Source: Solimonas sp041659605
GTDB lineage: Bacteria > Pseudomonadota > Gammaproteobacteria > Nevskiales > Nevskiaceae
Direction: 5' to 3'
DNA: 64,000 nucleotides
NCBI GenBank assembly: GCA_041659605.1
Contig: JBAZXW010000002.1
Span: forward strand, 1 to 64,000
Positions 59,472-64,000 of this stretch are shown piece after piece (position 1 is the stretch's first letter; the number at the start of each line of letters is the position of its first letter). Position numbers and translations under genes: made by a program. Under the pieces are notes generated by a model. That model ran no database searches and was not told the origin of the DNA. It saw nothing but the letters and a program-made list of their open reading frames with translations.

Positions 59472-60479
59472 TCACACCATCATCGCCAAGCGCTCGATGC
59501 TCCAGTATGCCGCGATTGATCCGATGCCATATGCCAGCAGCCCGCGCAGTCGAGGCTCGGCAGCCACGAGTGTCGGAGCCGTCCGTGCGGCGCGGATACA
59601 CAGGCCGAACACCAGCACCAGCAGCAGCTGCCCGCATTCGATGCCCAGGTTGAACGCCAGCAGCGCCTGCGGGATCTCGCGCTGCGGCAAGCCGATCCGC
59701 GCCAGGGCGCCCGCGAAGCCCAGGCCATGAATCAGGCCGAACACGGCGGCCAGCAGCCACGGACGCCGCCCCGCCATGCCGGCCCGGATTTCCGGCCGCA
59801 GCAGCCGCAGCGCGAGCACGATCAGCGTGCCCGCGATGAGCACTTCGGCGAGCGCGGACGGCCAGCGCAGATAGCCCAGAGCCGCCGCGGACAGCGTGAG
59901 GCTGTGCCCGAGCGTGAAGGCCGTGACCGTGCCCACCAGCGCCCGCGGCCGTCGCACCAGCCAGACCAGTCCGAGAATCAGCAGCACGTGGTCGAGGCCC
60001 GCGAGCAAATGCGTGAAGCCAAGCTGCAGATACTCGGCGAACACCGGCTTCGCGCTGCCGGCAATCGGTACGAGCCACTGCGCATGCGCCGCATCGAGCA
60101 GTCCCTGCGCGACACCGCCGTTACGGGACTCGTACCGCACGATGGCGTTGATGCCGCCGGCGGCCAGACCGCTGACGGCGAGTGTCCGCCCTTCGAGTGC
60201 GTCGGTGCAGGCCAGCTGCCGGCGGCTCACCAGCGCATCGTCGCCCTCGATGCGCGCATCGGTTTGCGCCTCGGTGGCACAGTCCGGTGGCCAGAGCGGC
60301 GAGATCGGCGTTCCACGCACGCCGATGACCGAGGTCCGCCAGGTAACGGCGTAGTGTCCCGGTGCGAGTTCGTGCAGATCGAGCAGCGCCGGCGCGAGCG
60401 GATGCGCCTGCGCCGACACCGTCCCCAGCAGGCCGAGCAGCAGCCCGAGCAGCCAGGGCATGCGCATCGGCCGCTTCAT
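59472..60479 (-). CDS. HupE/UreJ family membrane protein
   Basis: A 335-residue protein: signal peptide (1-25, ending AQAH), a soluble periplasmic domain (about 25-145) and about seven helices carrying the HupE/UreJ_2 motifs FTHLLAGLDHVLLILGLVWL, FTLGHSLTLSAA and FGLIHGLGFAGAL, all with conserved His suited to metal (nickel or similar) passage. Its start overlaps the isomerase stop by four bases. No hydrogenase or urease genes are near, so its metal and role are unknown. Confidence 0.88.
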   Translation of the reverse strand: MKRPMRMPWLLGLLLGLLGTVSAQAHPLAPALLDLHELAPGHYAVTWRTSVIGVRGTPISPLWPPDCATEAQTDARIEGDDALVSRRQLACTDALEGRTLAVSGLAAGGINAIVRYESRNGGVAQGLLDAAHAQWLVPIAGSAKPVFAEYLQLGFTHLLAGLDHVLLILGLVWLVRRPRALVGTVTAFTLGHSLTLSAAALGYLRWPSALAEVLIAGTLIVLALRLLRPEIRAGMAGRRPWLLAAVFGLIHGLGFAGALARIGLPQREIPQALLAFNLGIECGQLLLVLVFGLCIRAARTAPTLVAAEPRLRGLLAYGIGSIAAYWSIERLAMMV

Positions 60480-61447
60480 GCCGGCTCAACGTCCGCGGTC
60501 GAAGGCAAGCCGACGACGCGGTAGCGCGCCCGCAGGCGCTGCAGCTCCGCGCGCAAGCTCTGTGCGCGCGCCTCGTCCTGCCAGGCACGCACGAGCTGGG
60601 CCTGCAGTTCCGGCGGTGTGTCCTGTCCACCCGCAACACGCGCAGTGACTTCCACCAGATGCCAGCCGAAGACCGAGCGCAGCGGACCGATCCAGGCGCC
60701 GGCCGCCGCCTGTGTCGAAGCCTGCGCCAAGGATTCGGCAAAATCGGTTCCGAAACGCGCGCCAACCTGCGCGGCGGTCCACGACGAGAACTCCCGGCCG
60801 AGCAGGAAGGCATCGCCAGCCAGCTGCGCGTCGGCCTCACCGCGATCGAGGCCGGTCCGCAACTGTTCCAGCGCAGCGCGCGGATCGGCATGATCGATGT
60901 CGTCGCTGAGAAACACGTGCCGGAAGCTGATGCGCCCCGACGGGCGATAGCGCGCCGCGTGCCGTTCGCCATAGGCGGCCAGCGCCTGCGCATCCAGCGG
61001 CACGGCGTCAACGAGGCGACGCTCCATCGCCTGCAGCAGGCGGCGTCGCACCACCGGATCGCTGCGCGTCATGCCCAGTGCCGCCGCTTCGCTCAGCAAG
61101 GTGTCGTCGCCGACGCGCCGCTCCGGGTACAGGAAACGCATGTTGCGCAGCAGGCGTTCGCGCACGACCGGATCGCTGCGGCCGAGCCCGCGCCCGAGCG
61201 CTTCGCGGACCAGGATCTCGTCGTCGATGTAACGCTGCAGGCTCGCCTGCAGTTGTGCCGCGGTCGGCGCGCGGCCGGAATCGCGCAGCCAGGATTCGCG
61301 CAGCTGCGCGATGGCTGCCGCGTTGATGCGGATCGGCGTGTCGTCGAAGGGCAGCGGTTCCTCCGGCAACAGCCAGCGCTGCAGCGTGAACAGCAGTGCG
61401 CCGAGCACCATGAAGTGCAGCAGCGGCCGGCGCAGCAGGCTGCTCAC
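60476..61447 (-). CDS. Membrane-anchored PpiC-type peptidylprolyl isomerase
   Basis: 323 residues from GTG 61447, overlapping the DUF3604 stop (GTGA). One N-terminal helix (LHFMVLGALLFTLQRWLLP) anchors it to the inner membrane; residues 45-190 form a SurA-like helical chaperone region; the parvulin domain (about 190-290) includes ISFRHVFLSDD and GWIGPLRSVFG-like segments (GAWIGPLRSVFGWHLVEV). Its role may be to fold the exported DUF3604 protein or the HupE periplasmic domain, as the three genes overlap. The supported function is periplasmic folding; the client is inferred. Confidence 0.85.
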   Translation of the reverse strand: MSSLLRRPLLHFMVLGALLFTLQRWLLPEEPLPFDDTPIRINAAAIAQLRESWLRDSGRAPTAAQLQASLQRYIDDEILVREALGRGLGRSDPVVRERLLRNMRFLYPERRVGDDTLLSEAAALGMTRSDPVVRRRLLQAMERRLVDAVPLDAQALAAYGERHAARYRPSGRISFRHVFLSDDIDHADPRAALEQLRTGLDRGEADAQLAGDAFLLGREFSSWTAAQVGARFGTDFAESLAQASTQAAAGAWIGPLRSVFGWHLVEVTARVAGGQDTPPELQAQLVRAWQDEARAQSLRAELQRLRARYRVVGLPSTADVEPA

Positions 61448-63441
61448 GGCGCCGGCCGGTACCAGATCGGCGAGGTCCAGGCGCGTTCCTGGATCGTCTT
61501 CGGATAGTCCGCGTTGCAGCAGTCGGCCCATTCGGCCGGCACCGCGTCCGGGTTGCTGCAGTCGATGGCGGCAGTCAGGCACTGGCGCGTCGACCAGCGG
61601 CAGCTCGGATTCTCGACGACGCGCGCGTAGTAGAACGCCGGCACGGCCGGATCGAAGCCCGGGTCTTCCCAGACCGCGCACAGGCTGGCGAAGCCGGAAC
61701 CGGAGGTCTCGCAGCTGGACAGATCGACGCTTGCGCCGTTGGCAGGATCGCCAGCGACTTCGAACACCTGTTCCTTCTTCTCACCGCTCTCGTACCAGCC
61801 CTTGATGATCTGGATACGCTGCAGCGGCTCGACCGGCTCGCCGGGCGCGCCCGGATCGCGCAGAGCGGAGACGGCGAAGCGTGGACGCGACTCGGCGCCG
61901 GGCACGGCGGCCAGATCGCCGCCCATCGGCACGCCGTGCGCGTAACCGATGTCGACGAAGTCACTGCGCCCGCACTGGTCGGCCGGCAGATCCCAACCGC
62001 CGAAGAGGCGCACGACCGGGCGCGTGCCGCTGGTGGCGTAGGCCTCGCGCCGGCGCATCGCGGCGAACAGCGCGTCGCGCGTGTTTTCCTCGGCCCACAG
62101 CACGGCGAGACCGCCGGGGCTGACCTCGATCACGTCGGTCATTCCGGGCACGCTGTCGCGCGGATTCTGGCCGGCGCCGGCGTGGCCCATGAACGTGCTT
62201 TCGACGACGTTGCCGGGCGTGCCGATGTGCGTGTCCGAGCTGCCGATGAAGCCGTACTTGAACGGGTTCGCCCCCAGCAGCTGCTCCTGGCGCAGACCTT
62301 CCTTGAGCGCCTCGCGCAGGAAGTCCTGCTCCATCGGCGGCCCGGTGTTGAGGCCACCGAAGCGGTTGCCGGTGAGGTTGTTGTAGGGCAACAGTTCAAA
62401 ATCACAGAGCTCGTCCTGCGCGCCGGCGCCCTGCGTCCCCAGGCACTCGGACTGGCCCTTGTGCTGGTAGATCTCGGCCAGCGGCTCGTTGTCCTGGCGC
62501 CGCTGCGCGAAGGCCTGCGTGTACTCGTTGCCGAAGCGATCCTGGGTCTCGAACATGGTGCCGGCCGACAGGTTCGAGTTATGCGGAATCGTCAGCACGT
62601 CGCAGCCGTCCTGCGCGCGGCACTGCTCGTCGAGCGCCTGCCACAGCAGCTCCGGGCGCGGATACTCCTGGTAGGCCGGCGGGATCACCGGCACGACGTC
62701 GGTGCGGAAGATGACGTTGCGATGCAGGTTGTTCGACAGCGGCGCGCCGGTCCACTCGTAACCGACGAAAGTCGTGAAACGGCAATCGTCGCTGCGGTCG
62801 TAGAACGCTTCGGCGGCGAGCTGTACGTCCTGCCACGGCGTCTTCGCCGCTTCGAGACAGGTCTGTCCGCCGAGCCCGCAGTACGGCAGGCGCGGCACGC
62901 TGCCGTTGGCGCCGATGATCGGCGCATCGGAGATCAGCGGCACACCCTCCGGCACCGGGAACTGCGGCAGCTCGGGCAAGCCGACCGCGGCAAGGTTGAA
63001 GGCGATGAAGGACTGGTCCGGGAAGTTCCGGTAGAGGATGCACTCGGGTGCGTTGTATTCGAGGTAGTCCGGGTTGGTGCAGATCTCGGTCTCGCCGAAC
63101 AGCTCGGCGTGATCGGTGACCGCGGCGAAATCCAGCGGCCGCGCGATCTGGGTGCTGCGCGTCGGCTCGCCGTTCTCGTCGTAGGGCTGGATACCGATGC
63201 GCTCACCCAGCGCAAAGCGGTAGGCGTCGTGCGGCCCGACGATCGTGCCCTGCGTGTTGGCGTCGAGCGAGTACTTCGTGTGCACGTGCAGGTCGCCGAA
63301 GTACGGATTGCGCTGCGGCGAGTGGTTCACGCACTTCGCCGTCGCTGGCGGCACGCCAGCCGCCGGCGTATCGCTCTGCCCGCAGCCCGCCAGCCACAGC
63401 GTCAAGCCGACGCCGGCCAACGCAATCGAATGTCTGTTCAT
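61444..63441 (-). CDS. DUF3604 lipoprotein
   Basis: A 665-residue lipoprotein from ATG 63441 with lipobox LWLAGC near residue 20. YFGDLHVHTKYSLDA is the PHP-like metal motif that opens DUF3604 proteins, DFAAVTDHAELFGE the second His pair, LTIPHNSNLS and FIGSSDTHIG the third and fourth. It therefore probably holds a bi- or trinuclear metal centre and hydrolyses a phosphate or other ester in the periplasm. Cys pairs in the C-terminal half suggest disulfides. It heads the operon with the isomerase and HupE-like genes. Confidence 0.88.
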   Translation of the reverse strand: MNRHSIALAGVGLTLWLAGCGQSDTPAAGVPPATAKCVNHSPQRNPYFGDLHVHTKYSLDANTQGTIVGPHDAYRFALGERIGIQPYDENGEPTRSTQIARPLDFAAVTDHAELFGETEICTNPDYLEYNAPECILYRNFPDQSFIAFNLAAVGLPELPQFPVPEGVPLISDAPIIGANGSVPRLPYCGLGGQTCLEAAKTPWQDVQLAAEAFYDRSDDCRFTTFVGYEWTGAPLSNNLHRNVIFRTDVVPVIPPAYQEYPRPELLWQALDEQCRAQDGCDVLTIPHNSNLSAGTMFETQDRFGNEYTQAFAQRRQDNEPLAEIYQHKGQSECLGTQGAGAQDELCDFELLPYNNLTGNRFGGLNTGPPMEQDFLREALKEGLRQEQLLGANPFKYGFIGSSDTHIGTPGNVVESTFMGHAGAGQNPRDSVPGMTDVIEVSPGGLAVLWAEENTRDALFAAMRRREAYATSGTRPVVRLFGGWDLPADQCGRSDFVDIGYAHGVPMGGDLAAVPGAESRPRFAVSALRDPGAPGEPVEPLQRIQIIKGWYESGEKKEQVFEVAGDPANGASVDLSSCETSGSGFASLCAVWEDPGFDPAVPAFYYARVVENPSCRWSTRQCLTAAIDCSNPDAVPAEWADCCNADYPKTIQERAWTSPIWYRPAP

Positions 63442-63493
63442 CTCCTCACCCCCGTCGCCACCGGTGCATCGCCGGCGACGATCGATCATCGAA

Positions 63494-64000
63494 TCATGGA
63501 CCCGCTGCGACGGGCACCGACAAAAAATCGCGCGCCGCCGCCAGCGTCGCTTGCGGATCTTCCTCGTGCGGCACGTGGCCGAGATGGTCGAACACGACCA
63601 GCTGGCTGCCGGCGATGTCGCGCCCGAAGCGCTCGCCCAGCGCCGGCGGAATCAGACGGTCCTGCCGCCCCCACAGGATCAACGTCGGCGTGCGGATCTG
63701 CGCGATGCGCTCGGCGTGGTCACCGGGACGCATCTGCGCGAAGCGCTGCGGCAAGGCCGCGCGGTTGCCGGCGCGCAGGGTCAGCTCGTAGTAGCGGTCG
63801 ATCAGCTCCGGCGTGATCTTCGACGGATCGCCGTAGACGTTGCGCACGCTCGACTCGATCACGCCGCGCGGCAGCGTCACCAACATCAGCTTGTTGAACA
63901 CCGGCATGCGCGCAATGCGGAATCCGATCGGCATCGACTGTGCCGCCAGCGGATAGCCGGCCGCATCGACCAGCACCTGGCGCGTGATCCGCTCCGGGTA
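63494..64000 (-). CDS. Alpha/beta hydrolase, partial
   Basis: C-terminal part of a hydrolase continuing beyond the right edge; 168 residues are visible. YPERITRQVLVDAAGYPL is the strand after the nucleophile elbow, which lies outside. The acid residue is in LILWGRQDRLIP and the His in VFDHLGHVPHEEDP. It is the lid-bearing type related to epoxide hydrolases and esterases. It is 52 bases upstream of the DUF3604 start and read the same way. Confidence 0.85.
   Translation of the reverse strand, partial: YPERITRQVLVDAAGYPLAAQSMPIGFRIARMPVFNKLMLVTLPRGVIESSVRNVYGDPSKITPELIDRYYELTLRAGNRAALPQRFAQMRPGDHAERIAQIRTPTLILWGRQDRLIPPALGERFGRDIAGSQLVVFDHLGHVPHEEDPQATLAAARDFLSVPVAAGP

Noticed and set aside
59472..60479. 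HupE-like gene as evidence for a hydrogenase or urease cluster
   Set aside because: No structural or accessory hydrogenase or urease genes are in the window; the gene is tied to DUF3604 and PpiC instead.

Overview
The window is GC-rich, gene-dense proteobacterial chromosome with no rRNA, tRNA, prophage or CRISPR. TonB-dependent receptors with sphingomonad/gammaproteobacterial-style plug motifs, many short-chain dehydrogenases, steroid-type enzymes, GlyGly-CTERM-like exported hydrolases and dispersed palindromic repeats suggest an environmental gammaproteobacterium that degrades lipids and steroids, perhaps of the Solimonadaceae/Nevskiales type. The taxon is inference; no marker gene in the window fixes it.

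Layout. 1-6.3 kb: old-yellow-enzyme oxidoreductase, FAAH-like amidase, exported beta-propeller protein, then an SDR paired with a steroid 5-alpha-reductase homologue. 6.6-17.8 kb: DUF5666 lipoprotein, AraC regulator, small zinc finger protein, M14-like peptidase, two divergent SDRs, ArsN2-like acetyltransferase, YceK-like lipoprotein, peptide deformylase, cytochrome b561 behind an FNR/Anr-type promoter, ILVBL/HACL2-like TPP lyase and a class III nucleotide cyclase. 17.8-27.4 kb: a leftward run of HsaA-like monooxygenase, KstD-like flavoprotein and DUF1295 membrane reductase; then an exported alpha/beta hydrolase, a GH5 lipoprotein, a KshA-like Rieske oxygenase and an SDR.

27.5-40.9 kb is the most coherent accessory region. 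A TonB receptor at 27.5 kb faces a divergently transcribed locus centred on two identical 14-bp operator-like sites at 37.4 kb. Leftward lie a TetR regulator, TonB receptor, GlyGly-CTERM hydrolase, polyester/feruloyl-esterase-like lipoprotein and acyl-CoA ligase. Rightward lie a cytosolic alpha/beta hydrolase, a GlyGly-CTERM lipase-like protein and an MFS transporter. Together they look like an uptake, de-esterification and CoA-activation pathway for an unidentified ester substrate.

41-54.6 kb: a two-repeat lipoprotein, an unknown protein, a STAND ATPase with GNAT-like and HTH parts, a DUF1326/DUF2182 pair, a 153-bp MITE-like element with target duplications, a nucleotidyltransferase/small-protein pair resembling a toxin-antitoxin module, an AraC regulator divergent from an M28-peptidase/lipase lipoprotein pair, and a PAS-GGDEF-EAL protein.

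54.7-64 kb: delta5-3-ketosteroid isomerase with all three catalytic residues, translationally coupled to a SnoaL-like protein and divergent from a LuxR regulator; a second SnoaL-like gene with an SDR; a LolA-like protein; an overlapping DUF3604, PpiC-type isomerase and HupE/UreJ operon; and a partial alpha/beta hydrolase at the right edge.

Steroid-type functions (isomerase, 5-alpha-reductase fold, KstD-like, KshA-like, HsaA-like, SDRs, CoA ligase) are spread over several small units rather than one operon. Catabolism of a sterol or steroid ester is plausible, but no substrate can be read from the sequence alone.
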